Below are positions 53,401 through 64,000 of a DNA stretch of 64,000 nucleotides, in pieces; within the stretch, counting starts at the first letter, position 1, and each line of letters begins with the position of its first letter. This DNA comes from Nautilus pompilius. Lineage: Eukaryota; Mollusca; Cephalopoda; Nautilida; Nautilidae. The position numbers were made by a program, and so were the translations under genes. The notes below the pieces were generated by a model that was not told the DNA's origin, did not search any database, and worked only from the letters and a program-made list of their open reading frames with translations. The DNA is taken from positions 1 through 64,000 of the forward strand of contig JACATO010000337.1 in NCBI GenBank assembly GCA_018389105.1, in the 5' to 3' direction.

Positions 53401-56400
53401 AAGAATTCATTATGCTTACCCATTATTTGTCATGGCAACATTTGGTCGTCTGAAGGCTGCTTCAAGTGGGGTCTTCTTGAAGAAGTTCAGTACAACACTT
53501 TCTAAAATACAACAGAAACCTAATTATCATCTGAAATGTCAGTGTGTGATCACTGCCTTTTATGAGAAGGGTCTCAGTTGTCAGGACAAAAAAATAATTT
53601 TGCATAGTAACACACACACACACACACACAAAATGTGCAATACCCATTCAACACACAGTAACTATTTTCCTTCATCTTAACCTACGAGATTAAATTATTT
53701 TTTCTGGTTCATTCCGCTCACTTGTAACAATCAAAGCTCAATGGGAACCAGCAAACATGCAAAATTAATTCAGTGATAGAATTAAAATGCAGTATATAAT
53801 TTGGGGGGAGGGTGAAAAGCAAACATTTTATGTAGGCATAAAATATTCAATTTGAAAATTACTGTATGTAGGTAATTCTGGTTAAAATTATCCAGTTGCA
53901 ACTTCCAGCCCACGATCATTCATTATAGAAAGCTGCATTCTGTTCTATTTAGAACAAGATTTTAAATCAACAATTGTGTTTTTTTCTAGTATAAACACCT
54001 TTACATTTATTTCCTTTGTAGGCAGACGTAACTTTCAGCTGAATCAGAGAATGTGGCAGCCAACTCCCATCTATTAAGAATTATCACTGTTCTACACAAT
54101 AAAACACCTGATGTCCTCATGTTGTCTCAAAAACAAACAAAATCTCCATGAGAGTTGGTTTAAAACAAGAGTGCCAACACTCACCCATCTCTCCCCAAGT
54201 GAACGGGTTGATGGAGCCAGTTGTGCAATGGTAGATGAGGATGGAGGTGGGCTTGGCCAGAGCAGTGTACCAGGCCACCGTTATCATCAAGTTTACAGGA
54301 ATGTCCACAGGAACGATGTCTGCCACAGCCTTGAATTCGCACTTCACTGATCGAAGAATTCCTTTCCCTGCCTGAAGTAATACACAATTGTGTATAGATT
54401 ATGTTTACAGCAATCCTTTCCTAATATTGTCAGTGAGATGCAACAGAATTTAAAAACACCCTTTTATTTTTTTTAAATAAAACCAAAGATTTAATTTTTA
54501 CAAAAAAAAAAAAATTCAATGCAAGAAATGTAGTCCGACTAAAATGTTCCAGTAAGTGTACTAGTCATTAGGTTAAATACATAAATAACTACCCCACTAA
54601 CTGATAAGTTCCATAATTCCAGCCTCAAACCAAGGTGTTTTGTTGTAGTTTCAGGGTTGGTCAAGAAAATAAGGTCACTAAGTGGTGGAGCTCAAACTTT
54701 ACAGCAAGCAGACCTGTATGTTGTCCACACAACAGGGAATAGAGTGAAGTACCTTCTAACCCTGCCAAAAAATAACTTACTGTTGGGGGAGGCGAATGTG
54801 TCCATCCTTCTAATATTTCTAACCAGGATCACTCTACTAAAGAAATATTCAAAATCAGACAGACAGACATTTAAATGACTTCCACTTTGACAGTTGCTTA
54901 TCGAGACACCAGTCTATCACCTCCCAACATTGTGTACAAGTGGGAAGTACAGAAAGACTAATCTTTTTTTGCACCTGCCTGTGTAGTAAAGCCAACAAGA
55001 TTGTGTCACAGGTAATTCACAGGACAAATTTCTATTTAGATGGCTAAAAGGGCTGACTATTCCCCCACCTCAGACAACAGCAACATATCCACACATTTGC
55101 ATGTAGTACTCTCACCCCCAAAATAAGAAAATTCCTAATCTAAAAGTTACTCGAAACTTATTTATGCAAAATAAAAGGGATACATTAAGTCCATTTTAAA
55201 TTTACAGAAACTTCTCAAAAAAGAAGTAATGTTCTTACTCAATGTATATATAAAAAGTTAACATTAAGGATTCATTATTAATATAATATTCTCAAAACAT
55301 GGTTGCTGCTCCAAAAACAGATGATATTACCCTTCAAATAAAGGTTTTCTAAGGTCAGGGTACAGATTTTTTAGATTAAAGTTTTTACTCTTTCTTAATA
55401 AGTCAAAATACTTTTTCAGTACATTTTAAATAGTAAAATAATATAGTTTAATAAGTGAATATTAGTAATAAACATGAAACAGTCTTGGGCCATTCCTTTC
55501 ATTAAAAATGGCAATTTCATAGAACATTTTTTTGTTCTAAAAGAGGTTTTTTGGTCACTTACTGCTATATAGAGTCCACTAGGTCCATTAAAATTGTCAA
55601 TCCAACCCTGAAATATACCAAAAACATTTCATAAAGCAATATGTCTACTATATAAATATTCTAAAAATGAGCTTCCAAATAGCAGTTATATGGTTCCTTA
55701 AATTCCCCACCTTTCAGGTATTTAAGGCATTGAATAAAAATGAGAGAGAGAGAGAGTTCTTTAAAAGGGAATTGTGATGTAAGACACAATCTACATATTG
55801 GCATAATTCAGTTCTTGTAAGGAGTTGGAAAGCCAGCAAGGCATCGGCAGTGGGTAACATCATTAAAAACATTATCAGCGATTGAATAAATTTCCAGCTA
55901 TTGTTGCGAGGGAACAGCCTCTGATATCAGCCTTTCAGGTATAAGTAACTTTGCATACTATTAAAAATTTGACAGATTTAATAGCTGTCAGATGTTCAAA
56001 CCAAATTAGGCAAACCAATTAAACAGGCCTTGGTTGGGAAAGAGGAAATCAAAAACCATGGCTAACCTAACGAACCTATTGAAAGTTCCTGCAAGATTAC
56101 TTCATTTCTAGATGTGGGAGGAGACCCATGCAGCCACCCCTGGAAGAGTAGCTAGAAGAAACCATGCTAGGGAGATATGTGAAACCAAGCTGTTCCAAAC
56201 AGGATTCTAACTTAAGACTGCTAAATTGTTATGGATGAGGGCCATCAAACCAACATGCTATCTCAAATTCACCAAGCAAAGTCTTATATTATGTGAATGT
56301 TTTTCTTCTTAATAAGGTTAAATTTTCTTTTTTTTTTTTACCTAGCCATGCAGTTACAATGTTAGAAACGACTGACCAGTCTGCTTTATTACCAGCCAAA

Positions 56401-59400
56401 TTTCATTGGTTCTCGACATTTTAATGACAATTATCCCTAAATCATTTTTATATTAAACATTATCTTTTGTGAGAGCAGCTACATTTTCCCTTTCTATTTT
56501 AGTTTGACTGACTACACAAGTTTTCAGGTACAAAATTACAGCTCCAGTTTACCCCCAAGAAATTACCAGAATCATGACTGGTGTCCAGATAATTAATGTG
56601 CAAGAGACTATGGGCATGTACAAAGACATAGTTATAGTACTGAGCTGTACGAGTGCATTCTGCTGACATGGCACGACATTGGCTGCCTGTAGTCAAGTTT
56701 ACCCTACAGCCTCACACCCTGTGATCATCTGTATCAGCTGATAGGGACATAACAGTTTTCATCAAAAAAAAAAACCCCATTTACTTTCACAAAAAGACAT
56801 GCTGAAAATTCTTCAGAGCCTGTTTGGCAGATAATCCTGAGCTTTAACCCCTGACAGACAACTTATTAACCCTTTCAAATAATTCAGTCCCAATGATTAA
56901 TCCTGTAATCTAAGTTACTTCAATAAAACTAGATTTTTGTGTAACTCAACTGTACGGAAAAATTCTAAAATAACACTAACATTACAGACAATGATGCTAC
57001 TATGTAGGACCTCGGCAGAATCCACATTACAGATACTCACTGGAAGTGGCTCCTTCCAAGCTGCACCAACAATAGATGGTCGAACAACAGCTATTGGGAG
57101 ATCGCATCCTTCCTTGAACAGCAAGTGCTCTGCTAGCTGCTTGGTAAATGTGTATGTGTTTGGTTTCTGACCAAGAAGTTTGGGTGTAATTGATGCCAAC
57201 ATTTCATCGTCCATCCACCTAAAGTATATACAAACACACTACTAACAATTGCTTTCCTTAATTTAAAAAGGTGTGTGTAAAATTTGTTTTTCATTTCAGA
57301 ATGGATGAGAGAAAACAAGAACAAAACTGGCTCAAGTCACAGTATACATGAAGTTTGCAAAATATGCATCATATCAGTAAAATGTACATCAGTTTTAGCA
57401 TTATAATTGTAATGATCATCATTTAACAATGGCGTAAATTACTCTCAAACTATCAACAGCTGCCAAAACCAAATATTTTAAAACAGCAATAATCATTTTA
57501 AAAAAAAGTGATTTCACCCATGAAATAGGCATTTCTAAAAATTAACATTTATTCTGGATTTCCAGTAAATGTGTGGTTAATTTGCATAATATGCTTTCAT
57601 TAAAATAAACTTACTAAAAGTGCTAAGTGATTTCTAATGTCAATCAGGTTTTATCTGACCTGTACACCTCAACAAGCATTGATTCTTTGATAAATGCCGC
57701 TGTGTGCCAGCATAGATCACCATAGATTTTCCAACAACACACTAGACATCTTCAGTGAAGACAGACCGACCAACCACCAAAAATGCTAATTATTTTACGT
57801 ACATTGCAGAATTCTAAAAATTAAAAACCAGTGAAAAACCCTTTAAAATTGCAAGTACTTTTTTTTTCTTTCTTAAAAGTTCCATTAATTTAAAAATATT
57901 AAATTTTCGTGATTATATTTTTCGCAACATTACCATGAAATGATAAGCCAAAGAACTGTGAGAGTAACATTTTACAATGTAATTCTGATAAATCTAAAGA
58001 TTTGTATCTTTACAAACATGGACATTGCAAATAGAATATGGAAGTAAGTTAAAACAAAAGTTGTGTCAAGGACAAGTCACACAAGATAAGATGTGCAGTA
58101 ATTTACAGAAGAGATGTTGAGCTACTTTCTCCTGATTACCTGGAAGGGGTCTTGCAACCAACAAAATAAAACAACACATGACAAAAAGAAATACAAGATT
58201 CAAATGTCAAAAAAAAAATTAGAAAAAGAAAAATAAAACAGCAGTTTCATCACAACTACTTTCAAGTTTTAAGGAAAACATTGTAAACCACAGGGGTGGG
58301 GACATGAGGGCAGAATCATTTTTGTGGAAGGTAATGGCCAAACACGAGAGAGATGAGGGTCAAGAAAAAAGATGTTTAAGTTTCTAAAATGCAAAGCCGC
58401 CTCGAATTACATCACCTATGTGTAGTATTTGGGCCAAGCCCCACCCCGACCTAACCCGAGTGAGTGTCACATGGCCTTTCACAAATTTACCAAAGATCTT
58501 GTGGGAGCTAAAACGTTGAGAAACAAGAGTTTCTGACCATCATCACTCCTTTCAGCTTCCATGTGAGGCAGTACTCACAGTAGGGGTTGGTCCCCCCCCC
58601 CACTAACAAAGAAGGGACAGAAATTAAATCATTTCTTTAATACTGTCATATTAAATAGAACGTTTTCACAAGTAATTTAACTGATCTGAAACAACTGATG
58701 CATCACCACACATCTACTGTGTGATGGTGGAAATGTACAACGTGCTCTAGGTACATGACATCTGGTGATGCCTCAGATGCTTCAAATCCGAGCTGATACT
58801 ATTCATAGCAATAGCAAGCCAGTCTGTTGGTAAGAATCAGTTCCACACTTGTTTACACAGTTCAACCACCACCTAACATCAGCAAGAACCTGTTTTCAAC
58901 TGCTCTATCCGTGTAGTCATCTATCAAAACTTTATGTCTCTTGTAAAGTAAGGGGTTTGTTTATCTGAAAGTTAACCTGTATAAAATTACAACACCAAAT
59001 AGCAGTTACAGATTTTGGCAAAAAAAAAAAAAAAACATTGCAGGCATCACTGTTAAAGCAGTCCTTGCAGACGAGGCTAGCTGTATGAACTGCGAGAAGC
59101 AAACAAAGTAAACACAATATTAGTCATATCCACTGCTTGTTAGTAACAATTTGTATATGATGTATTAGGGTCATTACAAAAGTTTTGCCGGTTTTTTTTT
59201 TTACCCAAAAATGAGACTTCATATTGTTGCTGAACGTGAAGTTTATTAATCAAAGTAAGTTCCATACAATCAATACACTTCTGCCAGTTGGTTACAAGTG
59301 CATTTATACCATTTTGAAAAAAATCTGGATTTCTGGAGTCGATAAACTGTTAGAAGGCAGTTTCAATTGCTGCTTGGTTGGAGAAGGATTTCATATAGAG

Positions 59401-62113
59401 GAAGTTGTTGAGGTGTTTGAAAAGGTGGTAGTCCATGGGAGAAAGGTCTGGTGAATAGGCTGGGTGACAGAGAACTTCGTACCCCAACACGTTCAGTTTC
59501 TGAAGAGTCACTTTTGGCTTGAGGACGAGCAGGATTGGATCTCTTCAATTCACCAATGCCAGCTGGCTGTCGTTGGGAGTTTCTGATGAACAACGTTTAA
59601 TTCATGACAGTACTTTCCAGCTGTGATGGTTTCACCAGGTTGCAAGTTATTGTGGATGAAACCAAATGCAGTCCACCAAATGGTGACTATGACCTTTTTT
59701 GGGTGGAGGATGGGGTTTTGGAATGTGGTTAGGCGCCTTGTCTCTATCGAGCCACTGTGCTGGTCATTTGCGATTGTCGTAAAGGATCCATTTTTCATCA
59801 TACGTAATAAATCGTTTTTGTTTCTTTTGACAAGTGAAGAGCAGACCTCCAATCGACAACTTTGTTGTTGTTCATTCAAATTGTGAGGCACCCACTTGTC
59901 AAGCCTCCTCGCTCGCTTTGTGGCCTCGTTTGAACTCATGAAGCAAAATGTCACTAAAAACTTTTCTATCTATGCCTCACTCAGAATCCTGAAACAAATA
60001 TCCATTTTATGATTTTTAAAAGTGTAGGTTGTGCATAATGTATGCTAAAGCACGTTACAAAACAACAAATTATCTACATGCACCTTCACAAGCATGCAAA
60101 AAGTGAACCCCAAATTAACAATATAAAAACCGACAAAACTTTTGTAACGACCTGATAATAAAGATGATTAGAAATCCAGCTGGCTGCAGCAAAATTCTGG
60201 ATGTAGAAATGAAATGTTCCAAAAAACAAACAAAAAAATCCAGTCATGTCAACACCAGGAAGGTTAACTAATACCCATAGTTGCTGAATAAAATCTATGC
60301 CAGTTTGACCAACATTATGAATGAAGATTGTATGAAATGGAAGAAAGGTAACCTTTCCCCATAGCAAACAGCAATCTCAATTGCATGTGCATTTCTCTTA
60401 AAACTATCCACCTGAAAACCGTTATTCACTTTTGATAAATTGCAAGAAGAACTGAATAACAACCATGACATGACCTGGCATAGAATCCACAAGATACTGG
60501 AAAATGTCCCAAAGGATATATCCCAAATTTAGTCATTGATATTATATACAATGAATGAAGCAAGATATGCAGGGGATTGTGATGGCAAATGCATCTTTCA
60601 AGTTCATTCCACACATGATCAATTAAATTAAGACCAAGAGACTGTGCTGCCCATGGCAGATGTCTGAAATATCCTTATTTGCTCATCAAACCATAAATGC
60701 AAAATGTGGGCATGGTAGAAAGGAGCACTGTCATCTTGGAAGTGCCCATCCCAATTAGGTACACGTGAAGTATAGTTGGATATATTTGACTGGACATTTC
60801 ATTCTGCCTTCTGAAAGAACAGAGTCCAGGGCATATGCCAACAAACTGCCCAAAACCATGACCCCACCACCAGAGGCCTGGACACAAGATTGAGTGATTT
60901 GCATGGCTGCAACCCCCCCCCCCCACACACACACACACACACACGTTTCCCACTCCAGTCCATTCAGTGCAGTATTCTTCGTTTCATAAGGTATAGATGT
61001 ATATGAGTTTGGATTGCTCTGCTCTGAATGTCTTTGTCAATTGATCTATTGCTCAATGATGGCTGGAGTTCACTATCCACTTTAACCACCACTGTCACTA
61101 TGCACTTCTGGCCAGAGTTCCCTTTACAGCAAACATTTCCTTTGCCATTGCTGATGAACTCCAACAAAACTCATGGCTACCATTGGTGCCTGCTAAACAC
61201 GTACCCACTGTCATACATCTTCACCTTTCCCCCATAACTCTTAGTTGGACAAGCACACTTGCATCGCATAATATCACCTGCTACATCATGCGGTCAGCTT
61301 AATTTACATCTATAGCTCAGGCCAGGCCCAAGTCTAAGAGAATTCAGAGGTCATAATAAAATGGGCAGCCTGTATATTAAAAAAATTCCATCAAATTATG
61401 CATTTGAATAACATGTTTTGTGAACAATTAAACAGGTAAAAAAAAGAAAAGAAAGCTGTTCCTATTGTTTAAGTGCCTTTTGAAGATTCACACACAACAT
61501 TGATGCCACACCTGCCCATGCAACTGATGTAAAAAAAAAAAAAATTTTTTTAAATGCCCTTTTGAAAATGTATCAAGATGGAAACCCAAATGATGTGCTC
61601 ATTAAAAATCTTCAGCATGCACCAGACAGAAAAATAAATCAATCCCATACACACATTCAGATGACAAACACCTTATCTACTGATCGATGTCCATCACTGT
61701 ACGTGGGTACATCAGTCAGAAGGAACAAACCTTAAGTAATCCCCTAGTTTCTGTATATCACACTCTTGTTAAAAGTAGCTTTGTTCAAACAAAAGCTGAT
61801 TTTCTTTAGGATGGAATTCTCCACTAAATATTTTAAAGCTATAAAAAAACACTTAATATCTTCCTGAATTTTTGGGTAGTAGAAATTAAGTGAACACATA
61901 TAATTTCTAAAAAAATTAATCTGAGGAGCTTAATAAGTCCTGGGCATACTGAGGCCACCCAGTTCCTGAGAAGTTACGCAGAGTGTGTACAGCAGATGTC
62001 ACTTACTCCAACGCGTCGACCAGTCTCTGGGGCTCCACTGCTGGTTCGTACACGGTTTCTTCTATGAATGGTCTGTCGCAGTTTGCATAGGCTGTTGAGA
62101 CATGAACAAATAC
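47457..62113 (-). CDS. FAR1: fatty acyl-CoA reductase, FAR1-like (3' nine coding exons, 5' end outside window)
   Basis: Known role of the family: NADPH-dependent reduction of long-chain acyl-CoA to fatty alcohol at the peroxisomal membrane, feeding ether-lipid (plasmalogen) and wax synthesis. Coding exons, minus strand in transcript order: 62113-62007, 57218-57041, 55607-55563, 54371-54185, 53501-53420, 52625-52536, 50776-50647, 48599-48472, 47619-47457 (stop TAG). All junctions are GT-AG and all phases join, giving 369 residues. Seen: [15 protein letters not shown], then the YxxxK catalytic motif as YTFTK (residues 58-62 of the visible part), [40 protein letters not shown], the FAR C-terminal domain with [20 protein letters not shown], and a hydrophobic anchor near [21 protein letters not shown]. 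Vertebrate FAR1 is about 515 residues, so roughly 145 N-terminal residues with the glycine-rich nucleotide-binding motif lie past base 64000. FAR2 is the main alternative; the C-terminal text fits FAR1 better. Confidence 0.95.
47620..48471 (-). other. last FAR1 intron, holding a Tc1 relic
   Basis: The intron runs between a GTAAGT-type donor, next to the exon ending at 48472, and a TTCACAG acceptor before 47619. It contains an N-terminal-half Tc1-like fragment on the opposite strand, listed separately. I see no other coding signal in it. Confidence 0.85.
47930..48260 (+). mobile_element. Tc1-like DNA transposon relic A (N-terminal half of transposase)
   Basis: The plus strand reads [19 protein letters not shown] and then [11 protein letters not shown] around 48100-48220. 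This matches the first catalytic-aspartate block of Tc1-family transposases (typically [10 protein letters not shown]...). Upstream, in a shifted frame, [10 protein letters not shown] and [12 protein letters not shown] resemble the DNA-binding/linker part (usually ATGR..S..TVRNRLHE.GLRARRP). Stops and frame changes show it is dead. No inverted ends were found. It lies in the last FAR1 intron, antisense to the gene. Confidence 0.75.
49403..49681 (-). other. open frame in a FAR1 intron: possible alternative last exon or Tc1 relic
   Basis: A minus-strand frame of 92 residues opens directly after an acceptor-like TTTATTTACCAG and ends at a stop. The upstream FAR1 exon (50776-50647) ends in phase 0, so splicing here would stay in frame and replace the C-terminal domain and membrane anchor. 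Against this, the second frame reads [20 protein letters not shown], which loosely resembles the C-terminal block of Tc1 transposases (HVWD.LGRRVAAR), so a transposon relic is at least as likely. No homologue of the frame as read was recognised. Confidence 0.3.
50240..50560 (-). mobile_element. Tc1-like DNA transposon relic B (C-terminal half of transposase)
   Basis: The minus strand reads [18 protein letters not shown], then [13 protein letters not shown], then in a shifted frame [10 protein letters not shown] and [11 protein letters not shown]. This is the order seen in Tc1 transposases: the segment after the WGG block, then the second catalytic aspartate in FMDDNARPH.A, then the C-terminal tail. 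It has several frame breaks. It lies in the FAR1 intron between exons 50776-50647 and 48599-48472, in the same orientation as the gene. Confidence 0.7.
51841..51972 (-). mobile_element. tRNA-derived SINE relic 1
   Basis: On the plus strand a GAGAAAACCCACATGACCAGC segment is followed about 60 bp later by CCAACTGGGAATCAAACTCAGG and CTTGGCAGTACAGCCACTAACAG. Reversed, this is a tRNA-like head: a B box (GAGTTTGATTCCC) preceded by an A-box-like segment (TTAGTGGCTGTACTGCC). The layout (conserved GAAACCCAC block, then anti-B box, then anti-A box) is the familiar one for animal tRNA-SINEs read backwards. It lies within a FAR1 intron. The family name is not assigned. Confidence 0.6.
53606..53628. repeat. 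(AC)n microsatellite in a FAR1 intron
   Basis: About ten AC units in the intron between exons 54371-54185 and 53501-53420. The GT-strand frame across it is not coding. Confidence 0.9.
56110..56262 (-). mobile_element. tRNA-derived SINE relic 2
   Basis: The layout is the same as the relic at 51.84 kb: GATGTGGGAGGAGACCCATG, then about 80 bp on AACAGGATTCTAACTTAAGA (a decayed anti-B box), then ATGGATGAGGGCCATCAAACC. The two copies differ at many sites, so the insertion is old. It lies in the FAR1 intron between exons 57218-57041 and 55607-55563. Confidence 0.5.
59165..60145 (-). mobile_element. mariner DNA transposon, internally deleted and inactive
   Basis: The ends are inverted: TTAGGGTCATTACAAAAG on the left and, reversed, TCAGGTCGTTACAAAAG on the right, followed by GTTTTGYCGG. 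A TA target duplication flanks both sides (59163-59164 and 60146-60147). The minus strand codes a broken DD34D mariner transposase: [14 protein letters not shown], then directly [52 protein letters not shown], and late [20 protein letters not shown] and NWQKCIDCM. The closest type I recall is the Hsmar1/SETMAR-like lineage. At 981 bp it is about 300 bp shorter than a full mariner. The gap falls between the N-terminal helix-turn-helix and the catalytic core. Several stops and frame changes are present. It lies in the large FAR1 intron. Confidence 0.93.
60430..61170 (-). mobile_element. Tc1-like DNA transposon relic C (near-complete transposase, decayed)
   Basis: Minus strand, in order: [14 protein letters not shown] (possibly N-terminal domain), [19 protein letters not shown] (usual GGGSVMVWG block), [20 protein letters not shown] (second catalytic Asp block), [20 protein letters not shown] (usual PAQSPDLNPIEHVWDEL) and [13 protein letters not shown] (usual C-terminal tail). 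Frame changes separate these blocks, and a GT microsatellite (60921-60944) sits inside. The terminal aspartate/glutamate region is degraded (SLGLNL for SPDLNP). Inverted ends were not identified. It lies immediately beside the mariner in the FAR1 intron. Confidence 0.85.
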
Positions 62114-64000
62114 CTACAAATAAGTTAAAAGGAAAGAGAAAAAAAAAAAAACTATAAAATATTTACAAGTTTTTACGACAGACAGGAAATTTTAGAAACG
62201 TTAACCACAGATAGTCAAAAGCCACCACCAGCATGGAGTTTCTAAACTTTTTTTCCAGGCCTCCAATACTTCAATTGTTCAGACTGTTTAATCTGCGAGC
62301 TGAACCAGGCAAATCCTAGAGAGGCTTGCAGTTTAAATAAGACAGGATAAAAATAATTCACTTTAGTCACCATAAGAACAGCAAGACGACATTAAAATAA
62401 ATCAAAGGAACTCAGTTGCATTAAATCAATGTATTTACAATTCTGGTTGGGTGGAAGAAACGACAATTTTCAACATGAAAACGCAGACTTCGTTAAATCA
62501 TCTATCTAATGAAGCATGCAAGACAATAAAAACAACTAAAGTTAAACAATATATTTTGTTGCTTGATATTAGATATCACTGTTTAGTAAAAATGTTGAGA
62601 TTACTATTCTAAGAAAGAAAGAGTTTTATCATTTTAACTCAATTCTTTTTTCAGATTAATCTTAAAACACATTAACAACAGAATCCACTTCCTACAGGTC
62701 TTACTTAGTCCATCCAAGCACAAGATAAATGTTATTCCACAATATTAAAACAACAGGCAAACCACTGCATCTTAGAACAATGACATAAGTGTAGGTTTAA
62801 GAGCAGCTTTAATCTCTTAACTCCCTCCCAACCAGATCTGAAATTCATTGGGGGGGGTTCCTCCCTCAGAAATTGGGGAAAAGATGTAGTATGTATATGT
62901 ACTATAAACCACAACAGTGAATGCTCTTTAGATTCTCAGAGATCTGAATGCTGCTGCTGTTAACCCTACTTACTTAGCTAAGAGGAGCAAACAATGTTCA
63001 AGCACCAACAAACAGATGTATTCTCTCAAAACAGTGACACTTATACGAGTGAGTGTTTTATTTATTTTTTGGGGGAGGCGGTGATGATAGCAATGTGTCT
63101 AGAGTAAAGTTGCATGTTTGCTTTAATTCTGATCACTGGTGGAATTTCTAAAAGAAGGGCCATGCGTAAGCAAACATGAAAGGCTCTTACAGAATCCATG
63201 TTCTCTCTCTCTCTCTCGACATACCCTTGATGCCAAGATTAGCAAATCTTCTAGTCAAACAAAGGAATATATTTAGCAAGCATAGAAGTGAAAAGAATAT
63301 TTAGTCTGATCCAGTCAAAGAACTAAGCTATCTGAGGCCACAACAACCCAAGCCAGAGCCAAGATTTCTTCCTACAATCCCAGGAGCAAGATCACTTTTG
63401 CTTTAAACAACAATGAAATGAGTGTACCAATTTTGATTTAAAAAAAAAATTTTAAACAAAGTGGCAACAGAAACAATAAAATACTTAAATAAAAATTAAT
63501 TTTCAACCAAAGAATGAATTAAAAACAAGATATCTATCTACAGAAGTTAGTGGGTTAATTATAGTTTCCCTATCACCTTATCAGTAGTAATAAAACTAAA
63601 GAAAGAACCTACAATTCGGGAATCTTTCCCCTTTTGCCATCATCAGGGTTCATTTCTAACAATGACATTTTTTGTAGCAATGTTGTCATTTTTGCAGAGA
63701 GCGTCTGAGATCAACCCCCCCCCCTTTGAATATTTTAGCTGAACCATTTAAGTTGAAAATTAATTTCTGTACAAGCTCTTAAAATTTCCAATCATGTTTT
63801 TAGTTTCCTTTTCTGGCACCAAGTATGTTTGGTAAGAAACAAAAATGGCCCCTTTTCACAATGTAAAACATCAAGTAGACTAACAGATACCACTAACAGC
63901 TGTATGCATTCCATACTCCATTTAAAATTCTGATTCTAATAAGAAAGAAAATTTTTAAAAATTATTTTTTTCAAAACATCGTTGTTGGTTCACTGGAAAT
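62114..64000 (-). other. FAR1 intron continuing past the window edge
   Basis: No exon matching the missing N-terminal FAR part (glycine-rich nucleotide-binding motif) is visible here, so the next upstream exon lies beyond base 64000. The stretch contains a CT run at 63,203-63,218 and short homopolymers only. Confidence 0.7.

Larger units (their letters stand above)
57219..62006 (-). other. large FAR1 intron (4.8 kb) hosting mariner and Tc1 relics
   Basis: Bounded by donor GTAAGT (plus-strand ACTTAC at 62001-62006) and acceptor ATATACTTTAG before 57218. Apart from the mariner (59,165-60,145) and Tc1 relic C (60,430-61,170), the sequence is AT-rich with A/T homopolymers and nothing recognised. 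Confidence 0.85.

Noticed and set aside
56499-56696. 65-codon minus frame in a FAR1 intron
   Set aside because: No motif, no splice support and no fit with the FAR protein, whose neighbouring exons already join in phase.

Overview
The window is eukaryotic, from an animal. Its best-supported gene is split by GT-AG introns, and around it lie Tc1/mariner DNA transposons, tRNA-derived SINE relics, a LINE 3' end and many long microsatellites. The mix suits a marine invertebrate such as a mollusc, but the species cannot be fixed from this sequence.

The left part (about 1-40.9 kb) is CpG-rich and gene-poor. It is crowded with pyrimidine/purine microsatellites, G/C homopolymers and tandem arrays: a 59-bp satellite at 8.35-9.60 kb, a 22-bp minisatellite with a degenerate CG-rich flank at 11.57-12.26 kb, a minisatellite carrying eight perfect CRE octamers (TGACGTCA) at 19.98-20.2 kb, and a 60-bp repeat at 29.5 kb. 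The only convincing coding signal here is a plus-strand terminal exon at 19,560-19,918, encoding a basic protein tail with a histidine run. A small phase-compatible possible first exon lies at 10,425-10,473.

The right part (about 40.9-64 kb) is AT-rich and strongly CpG-depleted. It holds the 3' three-quarters of a fatty acyl-CoA reductase gene (FAR1-like, minus strand): nine coding exons between 62,113 and 47,457 encode the last 369 residues, in frame throughout. The N-terminal NAD(P)H-binding exons lie beyond the right edge. Its introns carry a shortened mariner (59,165-60,145, with TA duplications and inverted ends), several decayed Tc1-like elements and two SINE relics. A LINE 3' end lies downstream of the gene.

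The points most worth a second look are the CRE array just behind the stop codon of the unrecognised gene, the sharp change in CpG content and repeat type near 41 kb (compatible with gene-body methylation), the 59-bp satellite with a higher-order period, and an open frame in a FAR1 intron that is in phase with the preceding exon but may instead be a transposon relic.
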